Below, piece by piece: positions 1 through 9,241 of a stretch of 64,000 bases of DNA; within the stretch, counting starts at the first letter, position 1, and every line of letters starts with the position of its first letter. The stretch is taken from assembly GCF_003626695.1 (NCBI RefSeq), contig NZ_RBAH01000011.1, positions 62,001-126,000 of the forward strand, given 5' to 3'. Source of the stretch: Paenibacillus ginsengarvi. Lineage in GTDB: Bacteria > Bacillota > Bacilli > Paenibacillales > NBRC-103111. The position numbers were made by a program, and so were the translations under genes. The notes below the pieces were generated by a model, which was not told where the DNA came from, made no database searches, and was given only the letters and a program-made list of their open reading frames with translations.

Positions 1-607
1 TTTTTTTGGCGATCTCGTACGTTTCGTCGAACGTCATTCCGTCCTTCGGATAAGGCACCCCGAATTTATCGAACAAGCCTTTGTTGTACGTAAGCACCAT
101 CGGGAAATACGGCGCGTAAGGAATGCCGTACAGCGCACCCGTTTGACCGGCGTCGATCATCTCCTGCACGAAGGGAGCGTTCAGGCGCGACAAGTCAACC
201 TTCAGCTTCTTTACGTATTCGTTCAAATCGGTGCCGAGCTTCAGGTCGAGATAGTTATTTTTCAGATTCGGCACGTCGGTGCGGATCAGATCGGGCGTTT
301 CTCCGCGCGCTACAAGCTCCGGCAGCGAGTTCCCTTTGTCCGGCGGAATGTACTTGAACGTGATGTACGGAAATTTTTTCTCGAGCGCGGCCCGAAACCG
401 GTCGTTGAATTCCTGCTCGGGCACACCGAGCCCGAATACGGTCAGCGTAATCGGCTCTTTTTTTACCTCCGGCGACGGTCCGGTTAGCGGCGTCTTCGAC
501 GCTTCTCTTCCCTCCGATCCCAAGCCTCCCCCGCTGCTTCCCCCGCATGCTGTGAGCGCAATCATCGATAGTCCCAATATTAGCGGCAGTCCGAATTTGT
601 TGTTCAT
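1..607 (-). CDS. Sugar ABC transporter solute-binding lipoprotein (N-terminal part, cut by window edge)
   Basis: About 200 N-terminal residues are visible; the rest lies beyond the left edge. It begins with a lipoprotein signal peptide ending in the lipobox LTAC (Cys about residue 21), so it is probably membrane-anchored on the outer face. The segment YNKGLFDKFGVPYPKDGMTF is the family signature shared with three other binding proteins in this window. An ATG at 613 is also in frame, but GGGAGG lies 8 nt ahead of the ATG at 607 and only 2 nt ahead of the one at 613, so 607 is preferred. It is divergent from the GntR/binding-protein fusion gene, its probable regulator (inference). The ligand is unknown. 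Confidence 0.9.
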   Translation of the reverse strand, partial: MNNKFGLPLILGLSMIALTACGGSSGGGLGSEGREASKTPLTGPSPEVKKEPITLTVFGLGVPEQEFNDRFRAALEKKFPYITFKYIPPDKGNSLPELVARGETPDLIRTDVPNLKNNYLDLKLGTDLNEYVKKLKVDLSRLNAPFVQEMIDAGQTGALYGIPYAPYFPMVLTYNKGLFDKFGVPYPKDGMTFDETYEIAKK

Positions 608-652
608 AGACATGACCTCCCGATTGAATTTGTGTGGAATTTGCAATAACTA

Positions 653-664
653 GAACATATGTTC
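653..664. promoter_or_regulatory. LexA (DinR)-like palindrome next to a -10 element
   Basis: GAACATATGTTC is a perfect palindrome matching the core GAAC-N4-GTTC of the Bacillus LexA box. On the minus strand it follows a TATAAT (666-671) by one base, upstream of the solute-binding protein gene. It could instead be the operator of another regulator such as the divergent GntR protein. The rest of the 608-1096 gap shows only the GntR promoter. Confidence 0.4.
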
Positions 665-958
665 GATTATAAGGTTAAAGCCACCCCCTCCTCGCACATT
701 TCCTGCGCGAAGATGATTCGCAAGCGATACATCGCCGTTTAGCAATCGCTTTCAATTTGCCGCCGATCGCATAAAATTGCTTTCGTCCCGCACGGATCGT
801 TAGCTCTTCCACAACCCGGGATAGTTCAATATCGCTTGTTACTTGGATTATATCGATTCCGGGCCCGGATAAATATAGGATATTGTTTTGATAAACGTTC
901 AAATTATTGCGGCCGATTCGTTCCTTTCCAGCAGCGGTCGAAACAGTCGGTATGCGGC

Positions 959-987
959 ATGACAATTGATACGGCATCGGGTATAAT
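959..987 (+). promoter_or_regulatory. Sigma-A promoter of the first GntR/binding-protein fusion gene
   Basis: ATGACA, 17 bases, TATAAT. It implies a leader of about 100 nt before the GTG start at 1097. The second fusion gene has the same hexamers and spacing. Confidence 0.6.
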
Positions 988-1096
988 TAGCCAAGTGTAT
1001 TCCATGAACGGCGGACAAGTCATACGGCGACTTCCGGTTCGGCCCGCAGGATTCCGCCGCGGCTCGAATCGGGGCGCTTTCAACGGAGTGGTTTAG

Positions 1097-2515
1097 GTGA
1101 GCGCAACTTCCAAACGATCCGGCTCCAGAACGCGACTGGAGCAGTTGATACAAACGTTACGGGACGAAATCGTCTCCGGCGCGAGAGCCGAGGGCGCCTA
1201 CATCCCCTCCGAGCTGACGTTATGCGAGCAGTTCGGCCTGAGCAAAAAGACCGTACGCAAAGGGCTGGATGTACTCGTAAACGAAGGCTTGCTCGAAAAG
1301 GTTCCGCGAATCGGCGCCCGGGTGACCGGAGCGGCCAGTTCCGAACCAATCGTCATTACATTCGGCTACTATCCGAAGCTCGTACGCGAAATTCGGCTGC
1401 AGCACATGATCGAATCGTTCAACAAGCTGCATGGCAGCATCCGCGTGCAGGCTATTCCAATTTCCCATCACTACGACCAGACTCTCAATACCCGGCGGCT
1501 GCAGGACGACAGCCTCGACGTCGTTACGATCAATGCGCACGATATCGAATATTTTACCCAGGCGGACGATGGCACCTGCCCGCTCGAGCCGCTTGCTCCG
1601 GTGGGCGGCATCTATCCGTTTCTCGAGCAGCCTTTCCGTGCGGACGGCGGCGGGCTTTACGCCCTGCCATTTGTGTTTACGCCGGTCATTCTATGCTACA
1701 ACAAGGAGCATTTTCACGAAAAAGAACTGCCCGAGCCGGACAGCAGCTGGACATGGGAGGATTTGCGGCAAGCGGGCCATGCTTTGTCCAATGGCGCCAA
1801 TCGGTTCGGCTTTTATTTTCATCTGCCCTCCGGCAACCGCTGGCCGATTTTCCTGCTCCAGAACAATGTGGCCTTTCGGACGGATGGGCAAGGCGGCTAC
1901 ATCCTGAACGTTCCGGAAGCGAAGGAGGCGCTTCGCCTATGCCGCGACCTCGTCCGCGATCCGAAGCTGTTTCCGGTTTATTTGTCGGAGAACGACAGCG
2001 ACGCGCACGCTCTGTTTTTGAACCGTAAGGTGTCGATGATCCTGTGCACCTACGACAGTCTGAACGATTTCAGCAGCGCGCCGTTCGTTTATGACATCGC
2101 ACCGATCCCATCGCTTCGGGAGCCGAAGACGCTGCTTGGCGCAATCGCCCTGGCCATCCCGGCTCATTCCGCCAAAAAGCCGGAGGCGAAGTTGTTTATC
2201 GACTACATGTTGTCGTACCAAAATCAAATGGACATCCGCCTGAACACCCTGAGCATTCCGAGCCTCAAGCGGGCGGCCGAGTGGGTCGGTGACGGCGAGG
2301 CGGACCGCGTGCTGAACCGCCCCTACCGGTTTCACATGTATCGCGATATTATTCCTTCGTTCCGCTTCGCTTCGGAGCTTCGGCTGCCTACCGACCATTT
2401 GCTGCAAATGGGGCAGGAGCTGAAGCTGTACTGGTCGCAGCTTGAAGATCTCGATACGATATTGGACCAATTGGAGCAAAAGCTTTCCGCGCCGGCAAGC
2501 AAGTCGCAGGCGTAG
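1097..2515 (+). CDS. GntR-family regulator fused to a solute-binding-protein domain
   Basis: A 472-residue one-component regulator. Residues 1-75 form a GntR winged helix (IPSELTLCEQFGLSKKTVRKG). Residues from about 85 to the end resemble a complete bacterial extracellular solute-binding protein, including LCYNKEHFHEKELPEPDSSW. There is no signal peptide, lipobox or membrane segment, so the binding-protein fold appears to be used inside the cell as the ligand sensor. This is inference from the architecture. The start is GTG with GGAG upstream. It is divergent from a binding-protein gene and convergent with a glycosidase, so a sugar or oligosaccharide inducer is likely. A paralogue of the same layout lies at 15961-17343. 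Confidence 0.88.
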   Translation: MSATSKRSGSRTRLEQLIQTLRDEIVSGARAEGAYIPSELTLCEQFGLSKKTVRKGLDVLVNEGLLEKVPRIGARVTGAASSEPIVITFGYYPKLVREIRLQHMIESFNKLHGSIRVQAIPISHHYDQTLNTRRLQDDSLDVVTINAHDIEYFTQADDGTCPLEPLAPVGGIYPFLEQPFRADGGGLYALPFVFTPVILCYNKEHFHEKELPEPDSSWTWEDLRQAGHALSNGANRFGFYFHLPSGNRWPIFLLQNNVAFRTDGQGGYILNVPEAKEALRLCRDLVRDPKLFPVYLSENDSDAHALFLNRKVSMILCTYDSLNDFSSAPFVYDIAPIPSLREPKTLLGAIALAIPAHSAKKPEAKLFIDYMLSYQNQMDIRLNTLSIPSLKRAAEWVGDGEADRVLNRPYRFHMYRDIIPSFRFASELRLPTDHLLQMGQELKLYWSQLEDLDTILDQLEQKLSAPASKSQA

Positions 2516-2540
2516 TCTCCTTCCCTATGTATCCGCCAAA

Positions 2541-2586
2541 AAAGGCTTACATCCCGCGAGACCTGCTCGCGAGTATGTAAGCCTTT
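2541..2586. terminator. Bidirectional terminator hairpin between convergent genes
   Basis: Arms AAAGGCTTACAT (2541-2552) and ATGTAAGCCTTT (2575-2586), with an inner stem CGCGAG/CTCGCG. On the minus strand the stem runs into a T stretch, fitting the end of the glycosidase gene. It also closes the GntR fusion gene. Confidence 0.75.
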
Positions 2587-2619
2587 CGACTTCTACCGGC
2601 GTCGATTATGGGCTCTTGT

Positions 2620-4398
2620 TCAAAGCAATGCCGCTTTCAGTTCGCACCAACCCGCGGGCGGAATGGCGAATTTGCGAACCCCCGCAGCACCGTCAAACGT
2701 CTCATTGGCGGCAATGCGTCCGAGGCAATCCCGTACGACCATATGCCGCTTTCCGATCGCAGTCGGCAAATCTGCAATCACCTCTGCGCCCAGCGTTCCG
2801 TTCACAATGATCCACTGCTCCGGGACTCGCTCCGGACGAACCGCCATTGCCGCATATACGGCAGAGACCAGCTTGCGCTCGGTTCGGGCATGGACGACGG
2901 GGTAATATAGCTGCGGATACAATGGCATCAGTTCGCCGTCCAGCAGCGCATCGCGATGCTCCTTCCAGAAGGCGAGCCAAATCTTAACCATATCCACATG
3001 GTCGGACGGAACCGCGTCGAGACGAACAGAAAGCTGCGGGACGGCGAAAAGCGTATGTACAAGCTGCATGGCGGCATGCTCGACGGAGTCGTTCGGATGC
3101 CACATCACCATATCCGCATGGACTGCGGTTCGCCCGGCCAGCAGCCGAATGTCGATAGTCCGGATGCGGTTAGTGGCGGCATCGTTCGGGCAGTCCGCCG
3201 CCCGCATCATATTGCCGTATTTGCGCATGAGCGGCCCGATGTAGTTTTGGCGAAATTCGATCATGACATCGGGACGAATGGTGCGCAGCCGATCGGAGAC
3301 GTCGTCGAGCAGCTGAATGACGGCTTCCGTCATGGACGTCTCGTCCTTCCCCTCCGCCTTCGACTCGGCATGAGCCGGCACGCTTTCCGGAAGCCTGTCG
3401 ATAAAGTCCAGCTTCAGGCCGTCCAGTCCCCAATCCCGCAGCGCCCGCTCGTAAATGGAGGCCAAGAAAGTCCGAACATCAGGGTAACGCGGGTCCAGCA
3501 TCATCGTATCCGGTTTTTCCGGCAGCAGCTTGCCCTCGAATCGCTTCCACGCCTGCGAACGGTTGCCCGCGTACGGCACCGCCATCCACAGCAGGTAGCG
3601 CATGCCGAGCCGCTGCACCGCCTCCACATGAGCGCGCATATCCGGAAACCGTTCGGGACACGGCTCCCAATCGCCGCAGCTGGAAAACCCGGAAATTTCC
3701 CCGTTTCGATGCCAGCCATGATCGACAATGACCGCTTCGCATCCGGCTTCCTTGGCGAGCGCGCATTGGCGCTCCACCTCCTGCGCGCTCAATTGCTGAT
3801 GGTAGCCGTACCAGGTCGAGTACATGGGCAGCCTCGCAGCTTCCGGCACATCGGCCGGCTCATAGCCGGGAATGCTCTCCCACCAAGCGCTGACGTCACG
3901 AAGCGATTCGTAGTAGGGTACGTCGCGCGTGTCGACGCGAAGTATGATCTCGTACTCTGCCTTTTCCGGGAAGGCAACGGTTCGTACATAAACATCGCAA
4001 TACAGCTCGGCCGTATGTTCATGCACCGAGCAGCGGATCGCGAGCGGATGACGGGCATCCGAACACGCCAGCGTCAGCCGGTTGCGTCCTTCCAGATTGT
4101 AAAAGCTCTGAACCGGGGCAATATGGTTGGCTCTGGAACGCAGGAGCGGTCCCCATTCCACTTCCAGGCCGCGGAAATTGCGCAGGCCGGGGTCCCAGGA
4201 GCCGTGAATATCCTGGAGCGGATGAACCAGCCGAATGCGCTGCTCGGTCAGTGGACCTCCGTCCGGACTGCGTAGATGAACTCGAAACAGATCTACTCCT
4301 TGCTCCGTTTCCACCCGTTCGATCGCCGCCTCAGCCGGCGGTAACGTTACGTCCTTCGCGGCTGTAACGGTCAACTGATGTTTGTTCTTTGTACTCAT
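2620..4398 (-). CDS. Alpha-galactosidase-like glycoside hydrolase (GH36/melibiase clan)
   Basis: A 592-residue TIM-barrel glycosidase without signal peptide, so it should act in the cytoplasm on imported oligosaccharide. An N-terminal beta-sandwich region (about 1-185) precedes the barrel. GLKLDFID (Asp about 331) fits the nucleophile motif, and MRAADCPND (Asp about 402) fits the acid/base region of GH36/GH27. The start at 4398 has GGGGGAG seven bases upstream. It is the last gene of an apparent operon, 35 bp after a solute-binding protein, which itself follows a Tat-exported beta-helix protein. The exact substrate (alpha-galactoside or another alpha-glycoside) cannot be read from the sequence. 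Confidence 0.82.
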   Translation of the reverse strand: MSTKNKHQLTVTAAKDVTLPPAEAAIERVETEQGVDLFRVHLRSPDGGPLTEQRIRLVHPLQDIHGSWDPGLRNFRGLEVEWGPLLRSRANHIAPVQSFYNLEGRNRLTLACSDARHPLAIRCSVHEHTAELYCDVYVRTVAFPEKAEYEIILRVDTRDVPYYESLRDVSAWWESIPGYEPADVPEAARLPMYSTWYGYHQQLSAQEVERQCALAKEAGCEAVIVDHGWHRNGEISGFSSCGDWEPCPERFPDMRAHVEAVQRLGMRYLLWMAVPYAGNRSQAWKRFEGKLLPEKPDTMMLDPRYPDVRTFLASIYERALRDWGLDGLKLDFIDRLPESVPAHAESKAEGKDETSMTEAVIQLLDDVSDRLRTIRPDVMIEFRQNYIGPLMRKYGNMMRAADCPNDAATNRIRTIDIRLLAGRTAVHADMVMWHPNDSVEHAAMQLVHTLFAVPQLSVRLDAVPSDHVDMVKIWLAFWKEHRDALLDGELMPLYPQLYYPVVHARTERKLVSAVYAAMAVRPERVPEQWIIVNGTLGAEVIADLPTAIGKRHMVVRDCLGRIAANETFDGAAGVRKFAIPPAGWCELKAALL

Positions 4399-4433
4399 CC
4401 GATTTCTCCCCCTCTTATCTGTTTGTTCTTCTT

Positions 4434-5771
4434 CTATTTCTGTGCTTCCGCCTGCAGCATTTTGTCGATCTCCTCTTGTGCGGTCCGCAATGCCGTGTTC
4501 ATATCTTTGTTGTTGACGATAAAATCGGTATATTGCGCGTTTAGAATCGCCCGCGCCTTGCCGTCATAAGCGCTGAACAGCGGCGCCGGAACCGGCTTGC
4601 TCTTGAAGATGCTCTGCAGCCGCTTGCCCTTCATATAGTCGAGCCCCGCGCCGAACTGCTCCTTCATCGCCGGGTTGACCAGCGGCGACAAACTCGGCCG
4701 CGTCTTGGCCCCCAGCAGCTGCACCTCGTCGGAAGCGAACACTTCGATCACCTTCAAGGCGGCCTCTTTGTGCTTGCTGGTCTTTGTGATGCCGATCATA
4801 TGCAGATCGACCATGCCGTACGTATTCGGGCTTCCCTTGTAGCTCGGATACTGCGCTACATCCCAGTTCATGCCCGCTTCGGTCGGTTTTTTCATCAGCT
4901 CGAAAATATTGATCGTTGCCAGCATCGCCACATTTTTATTGTTCGGGAAACGGAGCGGCGCACCCGAGGTGAGCTCTGCAGGCTTGGCCGGAATATTGCC
5001 CGCAATCTCATACATGCGCTTCGCCGTGTCAAACACCGTACGCCAGCCGTCGGTCAGGACATTGGCACGATTGGAGGCGGCGTCCACCGGTACGATTGAC
5101 AACGGGAATGAGAGCCGTGTCGGCGATTCCAGGTCAAGTCCGTAATAACGGTCGGTTCCGTCCGTACGCGCTACTTTGCGCGACAGCTCAATCGTATCTT
5201 CCCACGTCATGCCGTCCTGCGGGTATCCCGCTCCGAACTTGTCGAAAATGTCCTTGTTGTAGAAGAGGGCGTTGAATTGCACGGAATACGGAATGCCATA
5301 CAGTCCGCCATTGCCCGACACCGCTCGGATCGCGTCAAGATAAATGCGGTCGAAGCGGGAGAGATCGTATTTCCGCAGGTTGACAAGCGGGGTCATGTCC
5401 TCCGCCAGATCAAGCTGAATATAGTTGCCGATATCGCCTTGAAACGTCGTGTACAGATCAGGTACATCGCCCGCGCTCACCAACTGCTCGATGCGCATTT
5501 GCGCTGTCGGCTTGATGATTTCCACTGTAATGTACGGATACTTTTGCTTTAGTGGCTCAAGCAGCAGTTTGTTCCAGTTTTCGTCGGTCAGGTTTTGTCC
5601 GGCATACAGCTTGAGCGTAACCGGTGTTGTATCCTCCTTGGGCGTCTCCGCCATGTCTGCCGACGGAGTTGTCTCTTTAGGTGCTCCGTTTCCTCCGCCG
5701 CAGCCCGTTAGCGCCGCTACAGCAGGCAGCAGCACACATAACCACGTTTGTGTTTTCCATTTCAACTTCAT
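4434..5771 (-). CDS. Orphan sugar-binding lipoprotein of an ABC transporter
   Basis: 445 residues with a lipoprotein signal ending in LTGC (Cys24), followed by a full type-1 solute-binding fold. It carries the signature FYNKDIFDKFGAGYPQDGMT and a C-terminal DMNTALRTAQEEIDKM typical of this paralogue group. RBS GAGGGGGC. It lies between a beta-helix protein and a GH36-like glycosidase on the same strand, but no permease or ATPase gene is nearby, so it must use components encoded elsewhere. It is closely related to the binding proteins at 1-607, 25108-26439 and 35596-36957. Confidence 0.92.
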   Translation of the reverse strand: MKLKWKTQTWLCVLLPAVAALTGCGGGNGAPKETTPSADMAETPKEDTTPVTLKLYAGQNLTDENWNKLLLEPLKQKYPYITVEIIKPTAQMRIEQLVSAGDVPDLYTTFQGDIGNYIQLDLAEDMTPLVNLRKYDLSRFDRIYLDAIRAVSGNGGLYGIPYSVQFNALFYNKDIFDKFGAGYPQDGMTWEDTIELSRKVARTDGTDRYYGLDLESPTRLSFPLSIVPVDAASNRANVLTDGWRTVFDTAKRMYEIAGNIPAKPAELTSGAPLRFPNNKNVAMLATINIFELMKKPTEAGMNWDVAQYPSYKGSPNTYGMVDLHMIGITKTSKHKEAALKVIEVFASDEVQLLGAKTRPSLSPLVNPAMKEQFGAGLDYMKGKRLQSIFKSKPVPAPLFSAYDGKARAILNAQYTDFIVNNKDMNTALRTAQEEIDKMLQAEAQK

Positions 5772-5851
5772 CGATTTGCGCCCCCTCTAGATATGTTGTA
5801 TGTCCTTTCGATTGCCTTAATCAAGCGCTTTCCCAGTCAGCCCGATCATCG

Positions 5852-8041
5852 TTACGATTGTGCGCCGACTGCGGTGCCGTCGCCATCGCTGGCCGGATTT
5901 CCCTGTACGATCCGCAGCTTGCCTGCCGCATCGACCCACAGCGTATAATCGCCCAGCCGCAACCTGGCGCGATCCCAGCGGTGGCCCTGAAGCGCCATAT
6001 CCGCCGCAGCTACCGTCCGGCCATTGATCGCCGCAGATACATCGATGGCATTGCGCAGGGAGTTGAGCCCGTAATGCACCGCCCCTGCATTGGAGCCGAT
6101 CTGCACCGATTTGTTCAACCCCGGAAGGTCAGAGCAGCCCGTGATCGTCGTATCTGTCGCTGTCTGCACATAGATCGTCGTATCGCCGGCAGTTGTCGAA
6201 CGATTCTTGATGTTTTGCAGCGTCACCCGCTCAGACACCGGCCTGACGATGCCTCCGCGTACCCAGACCGCACGGCCGCTGTTTTGACCGTTCGCGCCGC
6301 GCACGACGCCGTCGCAAACGGATAAATCGCTGCATCCCAGCACATTAACAAACGCCGCCTGAAAGCCGGTCACCATCCCGCCGTCGATCAAATCCTCCAT
6401 GTTAAGAGCCCCGCCGGCCGACAGACCGGCCGCTTGCAGACCGCTGCATTTGCTGAACCGGATCGTACCCGCCGCCGTCACATTTGCGACGGTCATCTCT
6501 CGCATCCCGGTCGCCCACAGCGAAAACGGAGCGCCCTGCTTCGGCTTGGACAGCGCCAAATTGCCGATCGTCACTTCCTGCCCCCATCCGGCATATGGAG
6601 TGAAATAGAAATCGAGGAAAAACGGATACACGCCTTGGGCGGATGTACATACTGTATCCAGCGAGCGGATGCCAAGCACCGACACGCCGATCGGCGACAT
6701 CATCTTGAACGATCCATTGTCGGTTGCACCCGTCCCTCCCCGCGTCACCATATTGGAAATGACCGCGTCGCGCACGTGGCTGAATCCGCAGACGATCGGC
6801 GACAAACCATCCGCCCGGATCTGATCGGCCGAAACGCCGACACTATAGCCGACCGACAAAGAACTGCATTGAAAATCGTAGAGGCGGATATTGTCGCAGC
6901 CTCGGGCGATAACCGTATCGATTCGGATTCGGCCTCCGGATATCGTAACGTCTGCAACAGCGTCCATTTTGACCAGAACAGGGTCCGTATGTGCGTAAGC
7001 GAGCTCCTGTTCCAGCACGAGCTCGGAGACACCTACGCTTTTGATTCGGACCAGTTCGAAATACGCCTTCGCACCGCCAGGAACAAGTTCGGTATGACTG
7101 GGAATGCCGTACCAGCAATCCGTTCCGTTGCGATTTTCAATGCGCAGCAGATCGCCAGGAGCAAACAAATGGCCGAAGCTGCCGGCAATCGTATACGCCC
7201 CGCGCTGCAAAGTGCCGGTCCAGTTCGTTCCGATCGTCTTGGCCGCATACCAGTCCGGATACCCCCAGCGCAGCGGCGTATCCAGCTTTAAGGAAAACGG
7301 CGTCACGGCAGTTATCGTGGCGAAGTCATATCCCTGTTGATTGATGGAGGCAAGCCCAGCTCCCTGCAATCCAACCATCACGAAATCGCCGACACTGTAG
7401 TCAGGGAACGAGCCGTTCAGTACCGTTGCCCCCGCCGTAAGCGAACCCGTTCCGTTCACTCGATCCCGGCTGTACAGGCCGCGTTCATTCGCATCCGGCC
7501 CGATCACTCGCACTGTGCCCTGAATGTGGCCGCGGTTGCGGATCGTTTTGTGCGAAGGAACCGTCAGCTCGTTGACCGCGTAAGTGCCTGGAGGAATATC
7601 GATATAGTCGAAGTGATTGATGGCCGCCTGGAAAATGGCCGTTGTGTCTGCGGGGTAAACCGCTACCCCGAAGCTCGCAGTGCTGCCCAACTCAGCCAAA
7701 ACGTCGCCAAGCTTCCGCGATGCCGTTGTCCCAGCAGCCGTTACCGTCAGGTCGCTTCCGTCCTCGCAGCAAGCCATCTCCCCGCTCTCCGGATTTCCCC
7801 CATATACCGCCGCGCTGACTGTCCCGCCGCCCGTCCCGCCCATCCATACCGAACTCGCCAGCACCGCGCCCGTCCCCAGCAATCCGCACCCAAGCAGTTC
7901 CCTGCGGGACCAGACGCGACTTTCTGCCGCTCCGTCCGGATTCTCGAGCTCGTTTTTCCGCCCCGCCACGGAAAACGCTCCCGCCGGTTGTTCGATATTC
8001 GCCCCTTTCTCTTCAACCCTCGGTTTCTGCACTTCGCTCAT
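5852..8041 (-). CDS. Tat-exported right-handed beta-helix protein (pectate-lyase-like fold)
   Basis: 729 residues. A twin-arginine motif SRRELLG (RR about 46-47) followed by a hydrophobic stretch indicates export by the Tat system. The mature part starts with the N-terminal motif of pectate lyase 3/GH28-type helices (TTAIFQAAINHFDYIDIPPG) and continues with short beta-strand repeats, as in polysaccharide lyases, hydrolases or epimerases. No catalytic residues could be assigned. RBS AAAGGAGG sits nine bases before the ATG. It heads the beta-helix, binding protein, glycosidase series and is divergent from an AraC gene, its likely regulator. A catabolite-repression-like site lies just upstream. 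Confidence 0.8.
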   Translation of the reverse strand: MSEVQKPRVEEKGANIEQPAGAFSVAGRKNELENPDGAAESRVWSRRELLGCGLLGTGAVLASSVWMGGTGGGTVSAAVYGGNPESGEMACCEDGSDLTVTAAGTTASRKLGDVLAELGSTASFGVAVYPADTTAIFQAAINHFDYIDIPPGTYAVNELTVPSHKTIRNRGHIQGTVRVIGPDANERGLYSRDRVNGTGSLTAGATVLNGSFPDYSVGDFVMVGLQGAGLASINQQGYDFATITAVTPFSLKLDTPLRWGYPDWYAAKTIGTNWTGTLQRGAYTIAGSFGHLFAPGDLLRIENRNGTDCWYGIPSHTELVPGGAKAYFELVRIKSVGVSELVLEQELAYAHTDPVLVKMDAVADVTISGGRIRIDTVIARGCDNIRLYDFQCSSLSVGYSVGVSADQIRADGLSPIVCGFSHVRDAVISNMVTRGGTGATDNGSFKMMSPIGVSVLGIRSLDTVCTSAQGVYPFFLDFYFTPYAGWGQEVTIGNLALSKPKQGAPFSLWATGMREMTVANVTAAGTIRFSKCSGLQAAGLSAGGALNMEDLIDGGMVTGFQAAFVNVLGCSDLSVCDGVVRGANGQNSGRAVWVRGGIVRPVSERVTLQNIKNRSTTAGDTTIYVQTATDTTITGCSDLPGLNKSVQIGSNAGAVHYGLNSLRNAIDVSAAINGRTVAAADMALQGHRWDRARLRLGDYTLWVDAAGKLRIVQGNPASDGDGTAVGAQS

Positions 8042-8075
8042 GGTTTCATTCCTCCTTTGGCATCCTGCCTCAAGA

Positions 8076-8089
8076 TGAAAACGCTTCCG
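8076..8089. promoter_or_regulatory. Candidate cre (CcpA) site
   Basis: TGAAAACGCTTCCG matches the cre consensus TGWAARCGYTWNCA at 13 of 14 positions. It lies 35-48 bp upstream of the beta-helix gene, consistent with carbon catabolite repression of this glycan operon. Confidence 0.55.
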
Positions 8090-8265
8090 TTAATCTTTCC
8101 TACGATTCCGATGCCTCATTCCACACCTCAACCAGCAGCTCTCGAGGCAGTCAGTCTCCCCGCATGATCCGGCGTCCGCCGTACCACATCTGCCGGTAGC
8201 GTCATTGGCATCGTCGTCAAGCTCATTATAGCAAGAACTCTTGGTAGGCCATTACCGATGCATTG

Positions 8266-8274
8266 TGCTAAAAT
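8266..8274 (+). promoter_or_regulatory. Extended -10 promoter of the AraC gene
   Basis: TGCTAAAAT is an extended -10 element with no good -35 at 17 bp, as expected for an extended -10 or activator-dependent promoter. Confidence 0.4.
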
Positions 8275-8327
8275 GTTGCTAGATTGCGATTGTGGTTGAA
8301 ATCACGAATATGGACGGAGGCCGTGCG

Positions 8328-9215
8328 TTGAAGCTCATACAGGACATGGGAGTCGGAAAAACGCCGTTTGTCGTCGATCTGCTGATGAAACGCGCGAAAC
8401 CCTTTGGCTACTACCACCACGCCCATCAGGGAATGGAGATTTTATATGTTCATGCGGGTTGGGGGCAGGTCATCGTCAACCAGCAGCGTCATCCGATTCG
8501 GCCAGGGACGCTGCTTTTTTTCCAGCCTTTTCAGTTGCACCGGGTACAAATGGAGGACGTTTCGCCGCAATCCCCCTATATTCGCTCTGTCGTCACCTTC
8601 GAACCCACCTTGTTCGATTCCTACCTGATCGCCATGCCGGAGCTGCAACTGTTTTTCCGTTATTTGTGGAAAGGTGCCCTTACCACGCAGCTTCTTTATT
8701 TGCCGGAGAAAAACGACATGCTGGACCAGTTGCTAGCCTACTACAAGCCCCGTTTTCCCGTGCCGGCTGAGAGCGCGGGTGAGGAATGCTTAGAACCTGC
8801 CATGCTGCTGACGATGCAGCTGTTTGATTACATCCGCATGTTTTGGGGCAGCGAACGGATCGATCAGCCTCAGGACGCGCGCAATCATCATGCGCAGAGC
8901 ATCCTCCAATGGGTCGAGGAGCATTACGCCGAAGCGTTTCAGCTTGAACGGCTGGCCTCGGACCTGCATTTGTCCAAATATCACATTTCCCACTTGTTCA
9001 AACAGTATACAGGAAGCACAATCAACGAATATTTAGTTGCGAGGCGCATTCGCCAAGCTTGCTGGCTGCTGCAGACCAGTCCTCTGCCTGTGCATGAGGT
9101 CGGCACGCTGGTCGGCTACGACAACCCTTCGTATTTCTGCCAATTGTTTCGCAAAATGACGGCCTTGACGCCGCAAGCGTACCGTCGGATGCGGGAAGCC
9201 AGCTTCCGGTTGTAA
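8328..9215 (+). CDS. AraC-family regulator with cupin sensor domain
   Basis: About 295 residues. An N-terminal cupin-like domain (YHHAHQGMEILYV) probably binds a sugar. The C-terminal ~100 residues hold two helix-turn-helix motifs of the AraC/XylS family (LERLASDLHLSKYHISHLFK; FCQLFRKMTALTPQAYRRMR). The frame opens with a GTG at 8292 that has no Shine-Dalgarno. GGAGG lies seven bases before a TTG at 8328, so the TTG is preferred; this choice is uncertain. It is divergent from the beta-helix/binding-protein/glycosidase genes, which it probably activates. Confidence 0.87.
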   Translation: MKLIQDMGVGKTPFVVDLLMKRAKPFGYYHHAHQGMEILYVHAGWGQVIVNQQRHPIRPGTLLFFQPFQLHRVQMEDVSPQSPYIRSVVTFEPTLFDSYLIAMPELQLFFRYLWKGALTTQLLYLPEKNDMLDQLLAYYKPRFPVPAESAGEECLEPAMLLTMQLFDYIRMFWGSERIDQPQDARNHHAQSILQWVEEHYAEAFQLERLASDLHLSKYHISHLFKQYTGSTINEYLVARRIRQACWLLQTSPLPVHEVGTLVGYDNPSYFCQLFRKMTALTPQAYRRMREASFRL

Positions 9216-9241
9216 AGGGGGATATCTTTTTAATAAAAGAA

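Noticed and set aside
2956..4275. Long plus-strand open frame opposite the glycosidase gene
   Set aside because: Arginine- and histidine-rich composition typical of an antisense shadow; no domain or ribosome site; the minus-strand gene has clear motifs.
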